Shown piece by piece: positions 7,860 through 16,667 of a stretch of DNA of 64,000 nt (positions are counted from its first letter, which is position 1; every line of letters begins with the position of its first letter). Origin of the DNA: Intestinibacter bartlettii (GTDB taxonomy: Bacteria > Bacillota > Clostridia > Peptostreptococcales > Peptostreptococcaceae); assembly GCA_025148965.1 (NCBI GenBank), contig CP102273.1:2666001-2730000 (forward strand). The letters run 5' to 3'. A program made the translations under genes and the position numbers. The notes under the pieces were generated by a model, which was not told the DNA's origin, did no database searches, and was given only the letters and a program-made list of their open reading frames with translations.

Positions 7860-9296
7860 TTATATTGAATCTTTAATTACACCAACTACTATATTTGATT
7901 TTCCACCACACTTTGTAATATCAAACATTGAAAGTTTTAATTCTCTTTCTAATATCTCCATAGTTTTTGGTGAACAGAATCCTGCTTGGCAACGTCCCAT
8001 CCCTGCTCTTGTTCTTCTTTTTACTCCATCTAATGATTTTGCACCTAGAGGTCTACGTATTGCATCTATTATTTCACCTTCTGTTATCATTTCACATCTG
8101 CATATTATATTTCCATAAGCAGGTTGTTCTTTTATTAATTGATTTCTTTCTTCTATATTCAATGTATTTGGGTCAAGTATTCCTCTTCTTATTCCTATAA
8201 AGTCTGGATTTTTCTCTAAACTTAATTTTTCTTTTAATATATCTGCAACCATGATTCCTATTGCTGGAGCACTTGTTAGCCCTGGAGATTCAATTCCTGC
8301 ACAATCTATAAATCCTTTTACGTCTTCAAGCTCTTTTATTATAAATTCGTGGTTATCTTCATGTGCTCTAAGTCCTGCAAATGATGTTATAACTTGACGC
8401 ATTGGAATATTTTTAACATTCATTGATGATTTTTCTAATATCGTGTCTAATCCATCTCTTGTTGTATTTAATCCTTCTTTATCTGCTATATCAGTTGATG
8501 TTGGTCCAACTATTAAATTTCCATGTGTTGTTGGTGAAACTAATACACCTTTTCCCATTTTTCCTGGAAGAGAGAATATTGTTTTTGAAACATGACATCC
8601 TGCTGTTTTGTCTAATAGACAGTATTCACCTTTTCTTGCTGTTATATTTATTTTATTCTCACTAACCATGTTGTGAAATTTGTCTGCATAAACCCCTGCT
8701 GCATTGACAATATATTTTGTTTTTATATCTCCATTGTTTGTTTTTATTATAAATCCGTCGTCTATTTTTTCTATATCTTTTGCTTCTGTATTAAATTTAA
8801 ATTCTACTCCATTTGTAGTTGCATTTTCTGCAAGAGCTATATTAAGCCCAAAAGGGCAAACAATCCCTCCTGTAGGAGCATATAATGCAGCATAAACTTC
8901 TTCATTTATATTAGGTTCTAATTTTAAAACATCTTCTTTACTTAGTATTTTTAAATCTTTTACTCCATTTTTTCTCCCTCTATCATATAACTCTTGCAAT
9001 TTTGGCATATCATCTTTTGATAGACAAATTACTAAAGATCCATTCTTTTTAAATGGAAAGTCTAACTCTTTTGACAATTCTTCCATCATTTCATTGCCTT
9101 TAACATTTAATTTTGCCATTAAAGAACCTACCGGTGCATCAAACCCAGCATGAACAATTCCGCTATTTGCTTTTGATGTCCCTGAACAAACATCTTCTGC
9201 TTTTTCTATAACACAAGCGTTAACTTTATATCTTGATAATTCTCTCGCTGATGCACTCCCTGAAACACCAGCTCCTATTATTACTACATCATACAT
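7860..9296 (-). CDS. glpA: GlpA-like FAD-dependent glycerol-3-phosphate dehydrogenase with BFD-type [2Fe-2S] domain
   Basis: The 478-residue protein starts MYDVVIIGAGVSG with the FAD-binding GxGxxG, followed by a DAO-fold oxidoreductase domain (to about residue 370) and a C-terminal BFD-like domain with CRC and CQAGFC cysteines for a [2Fe-2S] cluster. It should oxidise sn-glycerol-3-phosphate to dihydroxyacetone phosphate. The start at 9296 was chosen because GGAG lies ten bases before it. An ATG at 9305 is only one base from that site. A terminator-type hairpin at 9379-9433 stands in its leader. Confidence 0.85.
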   Translation of the reverse strand: MYDVVIIGAGVSGSASARELSRYKVNACVIEKAEDVCSGTSKANSGIVHAGFDAPVGSLMAKLNVKGNEMMEELSKELDFPFKKNGSLVICLSKDDMPKLQELYDRGRKNGVKDLKILSKEDVLKLEPNINEEVYAALYAPTGGIVCPFGLNIALAENATTNGVEFKFNTEAKDIEKIDDGFIIKTNNGDIKTKYIVNAAGVYADKFHNMVSENKINITARKGEYCLLDKTAGCHVSKTIFSLPGKMGKGVLVSPTTHGNLIVGPTSTDIADKEGLNTTRDGLDTILEKSSMNVKNIPMRQVITSFAGLRAHEDNHEFIIKELEDVKGFIDCAGIESPGLTSAPAIGIMVADILKEKLSLEKNPDFIGIRRGILDPNTLNIEERNQLIKEQPAYGNIICRCEMITEGEIIDAIRRPLGAKSLDGVKRRTRAGMGRCQAGFCSPKTMEILERELKLSMFDITKCGGKSNIVVGVIKDSI

Positions 9297-9378
9297 ATAA
9301 CTCATTCTCCTTTTTATGTCTCGTATATTAACCAATACTACTTCTTATTTATTATTAAATATTATTATTTTCTGTATT

Positions 9379-9433
9379 AAAAAAAGCCAAGAAAACTAAA
9401 ACCCATGATTATCGGTTTTAATTTCTTGACTTT
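9379..9433 (-). terminator. leader terminator before glpA, candidate GlpP antitermination target
   Basis: On the minus strand a long stem (AAGTCAAGAAA-TTAAAACC with GGTTTTAG-TTTTCTTGGCTT) is followed by seven T. It lies between glpF and glpA, about 80 bases before the glpA start, so it either ends glpF transcription or attenuates glpA. GlpP in this cluster is an RNA-binding antiterminator in Bacillus. Confidence 0.75.
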
Positions 9434-9603
9434 ATCTCTATTCTCTAGTCTTAATATTTAATTTTTAATACTTCTATATTATATATTTATCAATCATAAT
9501 ATTTAAAAAGTATTTCACTTATATGATACTTTAAATATTTTTATATTACAATACATATTTTGTATATTATTCTTAATTATTCCTATGAATTATATTAAAT
9601 ATT

Positions 9604-10317
9604 CTACCAAGGAATTGCACCATATACTAAAACTGCTATTATAGCTCCTACTACTGGTCCTAGTAATGGAACTATTGCATAGTCCCAACCTGAATCACAT
9701 TTTTGTTTTATAGGTAATACTGCATGAGCAAGTCTTGGTCCTATATCACGGGCTGGATTTATTGCATATCCAGTTAAACCACCTAATGACATCCCTATTG
9801 ATACGATTATACCAAATACGAATATATTACTTAAGCCTATTTGTCCAGCAGCTGGTACATTTCCTAAACCTTTTATTGCAAATACTAAAACAAAAGTTCC
9901 TATTATTTCGCTTAAAAAGTTTAGTGGTTTATTTTCTACTGATGGAGCTGTACAGAATACACCTCTTTTTGTTGGTCCATTTTCTGTTAAATCAAATTGA
10001 CCTTTAAATAATATGAATACTAAACATGCGCCTAAAAATGCACCTGCAAACTGAGCTATTACATACCCTGGAACTAATGACCAATCTATTGTTCCATCAA
10101 CTGCTAATGCGATTGTCAGTGCTGGATTAAAATGAGCTCCTGATGCTGATCCAAATATGTATGCTGGTACCATAACTGCAAGCCCCCAAGCAATTGTTAT
10201 CTGTATAGGACCTGCACCTTTCATACCTGATTTTTCAAGATTTACATTTGCAACTACACCACAACCTAGTAATATAAGAATCATCGTACCTAAAAACTCT
10301 GCTATATATGGTAACAT
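9604..10317 (-). CDS. glpF: glycerol uptake facilitator (aquaglyceroporin)
   Basis: This 237-residue MIP-family protein has six predicted membrane helices and two half-helices carrying the NPA motifs at residues 64-66 (HFNPALT) and 187-189. The second reads NPARD, and the aspartate after NPAR is the signature of glycerol facilitators rather than water-only aquaporins. It admits glycerol passively, which GlpK then traps. An AAGGGGG site precedes the ATG. It follows glpK by 103 bases and is probably in the same operon. Confidence 0.95.
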   Translation of the reverse strand: MLPYIAEFLGTMILILLGCGVVANVNLEKSGMKGAGPIQITIAWGLAVMVPAYIFGSASGAHFNPALTIALAVDGTIDWSLVPGYVIAQFAGAFLGACLVFILFKGQFDLTENGPTKRGVFCTAPSVENKPLNFLSEIIGTFVLVFAIKGLGNVPAAGQIGLSNIFVFGIIVSIGMSLGGLTGYAINPARDIGPRLAHAVLPIKQKCDSGWDYAIVPLLGPVVGAIIAVLVYGAIPW

Positions 10318-10420
10318 AATAAATTCCCCCTTATTTTGTATATCGTTTTATTGCTGAGATAAATATATTTTTATTTTTAAAGTTATTCTATTATTTTTTA
10401 TATCTCTTTAATTTAATCTT

Positions 10421-11953
<1,533 letters not shown>

Positions 11954-12090
11954 TTAACCATTTTGAATTAATAATAAAAATAAATAAAAATATATATTAT
12001 CATATAGATGATTATTTTTATAATAACCTATATAATTTTCTACTATTTTATAACGTACTTTCTTATGTTATATTATCTTTTGATTTATGT

Positions 12091-12660
12091 CTACATTAGC
12101 CATGTATTTTGATTAGTTGAAGATACACATACAGCACCTGCTGAAAGAACTTCTATGATATCTTCTTTATCAGTAATTAATCCTCCAGCTATAAGTGGAC
12201 ATTTTAGTTGCTTTGAAATTTTCTTTATAATTTTAGGCATTACACCTGGTAAAACTTCTATAACATCTGGTTTTACATTGTTTTGATATTTAAAAACGTT
12301 TTCCAAAGCCATAGAATCTATCAAAAAAAATCTTAATACTGTATATAGTGATAATTCTTTTGCTCTTTTAACTAAATTAGGCTTTGTAGTTATAATTCCA
12401 TCTGTTTTAGTATTTTTCTTTATAAAATCAACAGCTATGTCTTTAGAACTTAATCCTCCAATTAAATCAATATGTATCATTGCTATTTTTTTGTTTTCTT
12501 TTATTAAATCTACAATATCAGTTATATTGCAGACATCCCCAAATAATATAAATATTATTCTAATTGAGTCTATCTTTATAGCTTTTTGTAATCCATCCAT
12601 ATCCTTTACTGCTGCTATTACAGGGTTACTTTCTATTTCTTCATAAAATCTAATATCCAT
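12091..12660 (-). CDS. glpP: glycerol uptake operon antiterminator
   Basis: The 189-residue protein belongs to the GlpP family, which adopts a TIM-barrel-like fold. Typical stretches are NPVIAAVKDMDGLQKAI near the N-terminus, DLIGGLSSKD in the middle and PLIAGGLITDKEDI near the C-terminus. In Bacillus, GlpP with glycerol-3-phosphate binds leader mRNA and prevents termination in front of glp genes. It is first in the glycerol block and probably controls the hairpin leaders at 9379 and 12737. AAAAGGAG precedes the ATG. Confidence 0.92.
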   Translation of the reverse strand: MDIRFYEEIESNPVIAAVKDMDGLQKAIKIDSIRIIFILFGDVCNITDIVDLIKENKKIAMIHIDLIGGLSSKDIAVDFIKKNTKTDGIITTKPNLVKRAKELSLYTVLRFFLIDSMALENVFKYQNNVKPDVIEVLPGVMPKIIKKISKQLKCPLIAGGLITDKEDIIEVLSAGAVCVSSTNQNTWLM

Positions 12661-12736
12661 ATAAAACTCCTTTTCTTATAATTAACAATTAATTGGCTCC
12701 TTCTTTCTAAATAATATTAACTTTTTATTATTTCAT

Positions 12737-12786
12737 AAAAAAAAGCAATACTAAGTGAAGGTTATTACACCTTTTTTAATATTGCT
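12737..12786 (-). terminator. terminator hairpin in the glpP leader or after nfo
   Basis: AGCAATA and TATTGCT arms with an inner AAGGT/ACCTT stem are followed by eight T on the minus strand. It lies 77 bases before glpP and 160 bases after nfo. A promoter candidate between nfo and the hairpin would make it a leader attenuator of glpP. Confidence 0.75.
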
Positions 12787-12823
12787 CTCATAATCTCACA
12801 TATTTTATAAAATTTATATTTAG

Positions 12824-12852
12824 ATAATAGCACATCTATTTTTAATCCACAA
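12824..12852 (-). promoter_or_regulatory. candidate glpP promoter
   Basis: TTGTGG (12847-12852) and TATTAT (12824-12829) are 17 bases apart on the minus strand, between the nfo stop and the leader hairpin. An overlapping weaker alternative, TTGAAA-N17-TATCTA, lies upstream. Confidence 0.45.
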
Positions 12853-12947
12853 CATTAGATATTTTTTTAACACCATTTTTTCAAATTTTTATCAAATATA
12901 TAGACATATAAAATAATACTCTATAAAAATATATTTTTTATTATTTT

Positions 12948-13781
12948 TTACCAGATATATTTGCTTTTTAAAAGCTCTATTTCTTTTGCATATCCATCTA
13001 ATTCATTTGGAGTTTCTAGTAAGAAAGGAAGATTTTTTAAGGCATCATGGTTTATTATTCTAACTATTGCATCAAGTCCTATTTGTCCTTCTCCTATTTT
13101 TGCATGTCTATCTTTATGACTTCCACATGAATTTAAACTGTCATTTAAATGGATTGCTTTTAATCTATCTAAACCTATTATATTATCAAATTCTTCTAAT
13201 ACTCCATCTAAGTTGTTTACTATATCATATCCTGCATCAAACACATGACATGTATCTAAACATACACCTAATTTTTCGTCTATTTCTACACCATCTATTA
13301 TAGCTTTTAATTCTTCAAAACTTCGACCTACTTCTGTGCCTTTACCTGCCATTGTTTCAAGAAGAACTGTCGTAGTTTGCTCTTTTGTAAGAGCTTGATT
13401 TAACATATCTGTTATATATTTTATACCTACATCCACACCTTGTTTTACGTGGCTTCCTGGATGGAAATTGTATAAATTATTTGGAGTTAATTCTAATCGT
13501 TTTAAATCATCTATAAAAGTATTTACTGCAAATTCTCTTTTACTTTCATCTGCGGCACAGGCATTTAATGTGTATGGTGCATGTGCTAGTAATTGTGCAA
13601 AGTTATTTTCTTTAGCTAATTTTAAAAATTTATCTATATCATTTTGATCTAGTTGTTTAGCCTTTCCGCCTCTTGGATTTCTAGTGAAAAATTGAAATGT
13701 ATTTGCATCAATAGATAATGCTTCTTTCCCCATATTTTCAAATCCCTTTGACACTGATAAATGACATCCTATATTTAACAT
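12948..13781 (-). CDS. nfo: deoxyribonuclease IV (AP endonuclease)
   Basis: The 277-residue TIM-barrel protein begins [17 protein letters not shown] and contains [71 protein letters not shown] in pieces, which are the zinc-binding His/Glu/Asp motifs of endonuclease IV. It cleaves 5' of abasic sites in base excision repair, a logical partner of the AlkD-like glycosylase elsewhere in the window. The start codon is fixed by the conserved N-terminus, yet no Shine-Dalgarno is at normal spacing. The nearest strong one is separated by a perfect hairpin. Confidence 0.95.
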   Translation of the reverse strand: MLNIGCHLSVSKGFENMGKEALSIDANTFQFFTRNPRGGKAKQLDQNDIDKFLKLAKENNFAQLLAHAPYTLNACAADESKREFAVNTFIDDLKRLELTPNNLYNFHPGSHVKQGVDVGIKYITDMLNQALTKEQTTTVLLETMAGKGTEVGRSFEELKAIIDGVEIDEKLGVCLDTCHVFDAGYDIVNNLDGVLEEFDNIIGLDRLKAIHLNDSLNSCGSHKDRHAKIGEGQIGLDAIVRIINHDALKNLPFLLETPNELDGYAKEIELLKSKYIW

Positions 13782-13837
13782 AAATTATTTTCAATGGATT
13801 CCTTGTTATATTAAAAACAATCCATTGACTCCTCCTC
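13782..13837 (-). promoter_or_regulatory. hairpin-interrupted ribosome binding site of nfo
   Basis: GAGGAGGAG (13829-13837) directly abuts a perfect 10-bp inverted repeat (13791-13800 and 13819-13828, TCAATGGATT / AATCCATTGA, 18-base loop), which is followed by nine bases and then the nfo ATG. Folding of the hairpin would bring the Shine-Dalgarno to normal distance. Unfolded, it faces a four-codon frame ATG GAT TGT TTT TAA. Confidence 0.7.
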
Positions 13838-14346
13838 TACTATTATTCTATATTCACTTTAACTTAATCTATTAATTTTTAAATCAATTTATTTAATTCA
13901 TTTATATTTATTCGTTCCTAAAATTCCACCTAAATAAATGCATCGTGTTTAACTATATGATTTAGTTTACCCATACTTATTAAATTGTAACAAATTTATT
14001 GTTTTCTGTACATTTTATCTTGTAAACATGATTTTTTATCTGTTATTCGATAATTATATTTTACAAAAAAAATAATTAATCTCATAAAATTTTATTAATT
14101 CATAATATTTTTACAATTTTATAGACTTATTTTTTTAATCATATATAATATTAATTATACAAATACTTTATTCTTCTATAAAAATTGTAGAATAATCATA
14201 ATTCTATATTTAAGTTTTTATGAAGTTTAAAAAATCGTTTTCCTAAATAAACTTTAGTCAATTAAAGCCGACGACGATGGTGATTAAATAGATAATTACC
14301 ATCGTCGCTGCATGTATAAAAAAAAGCAACGAATTTCGTTGCTTTT
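13838..14346. other. gene-free AT-rich stretch with a strong hairpin and a terminator
   Basis: This stretch upstream of nfo holds no frame with a ribosome site. It contains a strong isolated hairpin at 14269-14310 and the terminator at 14318-14348. The rest is AT-rich and featureless to my reading. Confidence 0.5.
14269..14310. repeat. strong GC-rich inverted repeat without U-tract
   Basis: CGACGATGGT (14272-14281) pairs perfectly with ACCATCGTCG (14298-14307). The stem extends inward by GATT/AATT with one wobble. Neither strand has an adjoining T-run, so it is not a simple terminator. It stands 10 bases from the terminator at 14318. Confidence 0.7.
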
Positions 14347-14348
14347 TT
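14318..14348. terminator. terminator of the EFR1 gene
   Basis: GCAACGAA and TTCGTTGC form an 8-bp stem with a one-base centre plus A/T flanks on both sides. On the minus strand it follows the EFR1 stop codon directly and has an eight-T tail. Confidence 0.85.
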
Positions 14349-15141
14349 ATTTATTATCTTCTTTATCTTTTAATAATAAAGGATTATAATATCTTCCCTT
14401 ATTTTTCGTACTTTTTCCATATTGAATTGCCTCTTTTGGACATCTACAAATACAGGCCATACACTTTGTACAATGTTGATGCCACATAGGCTTTCCTTTA
14501 TATAATTCTATATTTTCAAAAGGACACACCTTTGTACAAAGACCACATGAGTTGCAATTATTATCTACGCTAAACTTTGATGTTCCCATACAAAAAATAT
14601 AAAATAATTTCTTTACTATATATGTTTTAAAATAATCACTTATATTGTATTTTTCTTTATCAAAAGCATGTAGACGTCTATCTTTTATTTGCTCATTTAT
14701 TTTTATTATTTGTTTTTGAGCATCTACTAATTTTTTATTTCTTAAAAGAGTAGAATCTAAATCAAACATAGTTATAAAATTTTCTGGCATTTGTATAAAT
14801 TCAGTATAGTATATCTCCATTTTTTTATCCTTAAACATATTATCTAAATACTTTGACATACATCCTGTATCACTTCCACACGTATAAACCGAAAATAAAT
14901 AATGTTGCCTATACCCCTCAAATTTTATTTTCTTAATAAAACGCTCAACTATTTGGGGTGGAGCCCAAGAATATGTTGGAAATACAAACCCTATTTTTTC
15001 TTTTCGTTCTAATTCATAAACATACTCTTCTTGATTTTTCTTCATCTCTGTTGCAATATTTATTAATCTTTCATTTTGGTATTTACCTATTTCTTTAGCT
15101 ACCCATAAAGAATTTCCGGTCCCAGAGTAATAAAATATCAT
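14347..15141 (-). CDS. EFR1-family flavodoxin-ferredoxin fusion
   Basis: The 264-residue protein starts MIFYYSGTGNSLWVAKEIG, the FMN phosphate loop of flavodoxin-like domains, and ends with two 4Fe-4S motifs: Cys196, 199, 202, 206 and Cys224, 227, 230, 234. This is the EFR1 (ferrodoxin) architecture found in many anaerobes, where an FMN and two clusters lie in one chain for low-potential electron transfer. The partner is unknown, and no obvious redox enzyme is adjacent. An AGGGGG site precedes the ATG. It appears to be monocistronic. Confidence 0.9.
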   Translation of the reverse strand: MIFYYSGTGNSLWVAKEIGKYQNERLINIATEMKKNQEEYVYELERKEKIGFVFPTYSWAPPQIVERFIKKIKFEGYRQHYLFSVYTCGSDTGCMSKYLDNMFKDKKMEIYYTEFIQMPENFITMFDLDSTLLRNKKLVDAQKQIIKINEQIKDRRLHAFDKEKYNISDYFKTYIVKKLFYIFCMGTSKFSVDNNCNSCGLCTKVCPFENIELYKGKPMWHQHCTKCMACICRCPKEAIQYGKSTKNKGRYYNPLLLKDKEDNK

Positions 15142-15248
15142 ATGTCTATTCCCCCTAACATGTAAAGTCTGCTCTACTTCTATAAATGAAAATCTATATT
15201 AATTATTTTAATTTTTCAAATTATAATTTTATATAATTACCTCAATTT

Positions 15249-15257
15249 ATTATAGCA
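15249..15257 (-). promoter_or_regulatory. extended -10 promoter of the EFR1 gene
   Basis: TGCTATAAT on the minus strand, about 110 bases before the start codon. No good -35 is visible, which suits an extended -10 promoter. Confidence 0.45.
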
Positions 15258-15413
15258 TATCTGACTTTTTTATTTGATTATATAATTGTAATTTATCGAA
15301 AATTAATTTAACATAAATTTAATAATTCTATTTACTTCATTATAATCTTATTATTAGCTTTTGATGTATAATAAATATAATTGATTATATTAATTAATTG
15401 AAAGGAGATAGCT

Positions 15414-15821
15414 TTGTCAAATATATTAAATTTAGATAAAATATTGTGTATTTTTTTTGGCGAAAATATATTTACGAATTTAAATAATAATGAATATAAT
15501 AAGACAGTTGATGTAAGATCAGCTGAGGAATTTAATGCCATAAAATTATTACAATATAACATTCCTGTAATAACTATAGAGCAACATCAACTTCTCCATA
15601 GACATTTATACTTGGCTGGAATAATAGTTTTTTATGGACTTTTTAAAAATAAAAAATATATTAGGAATAAGTTATTAGAAATATCAAATAATAGACAATA
15701 TAAAATTTTAATTGGTTGTTCCAAGGGTAGACTTAGAAGCCCTGCCGTTTGGCTATATGCAAGATTTCTAGGAATAGATGCTAAAATATTAAAATACGGT
15801 GTTAAACATTATGCAAATTAA
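15414..15821 (+). CDS. stand-alone SelU-type rhodanese domain protein
   Basis: The product has 135 residues and a TTG start set by AAAGGAG at 15401-15407. It has VDVRSAEEF at the rhodanese N-terminus and ILIGCSKGRLRSPAVWLYARFLGIDAKILKYG in pieces near the C-terminus. The CxxGxxRS loop and the following helix closely resemble the rhodanese domain of tRNA 2-selenouridine synthase (SelU/MnmH: CxRGGxRS...GGYKA). The P-loop half of SelU is absent, as in split SelU systems. It could act with a separate partner in tRNA thiolation or selenation, but that partner is not in the window. Confidence 0.65.
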   Translation: MSNILNLDKILCIFFGENIFTNLNNNEYNKTVDVRSAEEFNAIKLLQYNIPVITIEQHQLLHRHLYLAGIIVFYGLFKNKKYIRNKLLEISNNRQYKILIGCSKGRLRSPAVWLYARFLGIDAKILKYGVKHYAN

Positions 15822-15837
15822 TATATTTATGTAAATA

Positions 15838-15877
15838 AAAAGATCTCAGGGGACTAGGAATCCTGAGACCTTTTTTT
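15838..15877 (+). terminator. terminator of the rhodanese gene
   Basis: TCTCAGG and CCTGAGA enclose a short loop and are followed by CC and seven T on the plus strand, 17 bases after the stop. Confidence 0.85.
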
Positions 15878-16020
15878 GGTTATATACCCTAATGACTTTT
15901 TATAACCAATTTTTCACTATTTATATTATAACTTATATTTGTAAGTTTTTACAGTAGTATTTTGGTAGTACTACTCATTTCAATGTTAAATTTATCTTAA
16001 TATGTAAACTGAATATTCTC

Positions 16021-16356
16021 TTATTGATGCTTCATTATACACTCTTTATTTTTACATACTCTGCAAGCTCCTGTACATTCATCAACTAAATCTAAAGATT
16101 GCTCAAATGCAAATTTACTATTATTTTTATTTCTTATTATAGGAATATCTTGTTTTTTAGCCTGAGTCTCGACTGATGCCATTAATTTGTGCGATACTGT
16201 TGATGTGAATATTACAATTGCATCTGGACTTCCAATTGACCTTTTAACACGTGAAGACATGTTTAAAACTACTTTTGCCTTATATCCCCTATTTTTTGCT
16301 AACTGTATATAATCTCTTTTCATTCTTTCGTTTCCACCAACGACTACTAAACTCAT
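16021..16356 (-). CDS. DUF2325 protein, probably Fur-regulated
   Basis: The 111-residue protein starts MSLVVVGGNERMK, a Rossmann-like strand and loop typical of DUF2325, and ends with a cysteine-rich tail (Cys94, 98, 101, 106 in CTGACRVCKNKEC). The function of DUF2325 proteins is unknown. The C-terminal cysteines could bind a metal or cluster. The promoter is bracketed by Fur-box-like palindromes, which suggests a role in iron limitation. GGGGTG precedes the ATG. Confidence 0.8.
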   Translation of the reverse strand: MSLVVVGGNERMKRDYIQLAKNRGYKAKVVLNMSSRVKRSIGSPDAIVIFTSTVSHKLMASVETQAKKQDIPIIRNKNNSKFAFEQSLDLVDECTGACRVCKNKECIMKHQ

Positions 16357-16388
16357 ATCCGTACACCCCTTTATATTTTTTTGTTTTT

Positions 16389-16405
16389 ATTATCATTTTG
16401 ATAAT
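16389..16405. promoter_or_regulatory. inverted TGATAAT half-sites (atypical Fur-like palindrome)
   Basis: ATTATCA-TTT-TGATAAT is a perfect palindrome of Fur half-sites but in the outward order, so it is less certain than the two 7-1-7 boxes upstream. Confidence 0.4.
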
Positions 16406-16442
16406 TTTATTTTAATCCATTTATTTTCTTATGTCAAGCAAA

Positions 16443-16457
16443 TGATACTGATTATCA
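16443..16457. promoter_or_regulatory. Fur box (7-1-7) at the DUF2325 start site
   Basis: TGATACT-G-ATTATCA matches the TGATAAT-N-ATTATCA consensus with one mismatch. It begins about 11 bases downstream of the -10 element, so bound Fur would block transcription. Confidence 0.7.
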
Positions 16458-16467
16458 TTTTAATACC

Positions 16468-16496
16468 ATGATATATTATTATTTTCTAATTGTCAA
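16468..16496 (-). promoter_or_regulatory. promoter of the DUF2325 gene
   Basis: TTGACA (16491-16496) and TATCAT (16468-16473) are exactly 17 bases apart on the minus strand. Fur boxes lie on both sides. Confidence 0.65.
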
Positions 16497-16502
16497 TATA
16501 AT

Positions 16503-16517
16503 TGATAATATTTATCA
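16503..16517. promoter_or_regulatory. Fur box (7-1-7) upstream of the -35
   Basis: TGATAAT-A-TTTATCA matches the 7-1-7 Fur consensus with one mismatch and lies just upstream of the DUF2325 -35 element. Confidence 0.65.
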
Positions 16518-16605
16518 GTTATAATTTTATTTTTTTACTTTTCATATATATTAAATATAGTTTTATATAAGAGTTAAATGTTCAATATAAAGAAATGAAT
16601 TTCTC

Positions 16606-16645
16606 AAAAAAAAGACTACACATATTAAATGTGCAGTCTTTTTAT
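16606..16645 (-). terminator. terminator of the hisS-aspS transcript
   Basis: AAAGACTGCACAT and ATGTGTAGTCTTT form a long stem with a T-run on the minus strand, 23 bases after the aspS stop. Confidence 0.85.
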
Positions 16646-16667
16646 TATAAACAATAAATAACATGTA

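Larger units (their letters stand above)
16357..16667. other. intergenic region with Fur-box cluster and aspS terminator
   Basis: The region carries three palindromes of the TGATAAT/ATTATCA type between 16389 and 16517, the DUF2325 promoter and the aspS terminator at 16606-16645. No additional gene is seen. Confidence 0.7.

Noticed and set aside
7759-8118. Leu-rich plus-strand frame across the glpA-like region
   Set aside because: It is a shadow of minus-strand oxidoreductase genes, with extreme leucine content typical of AT-rich antisense frames.
15301-15413. Minus-strand 76-codon frame overlapping the rhodanese gene start
   Set aside because: It lacks a ribosome site and lies opposite the rhodanese gene with its clear AAAGGAG.
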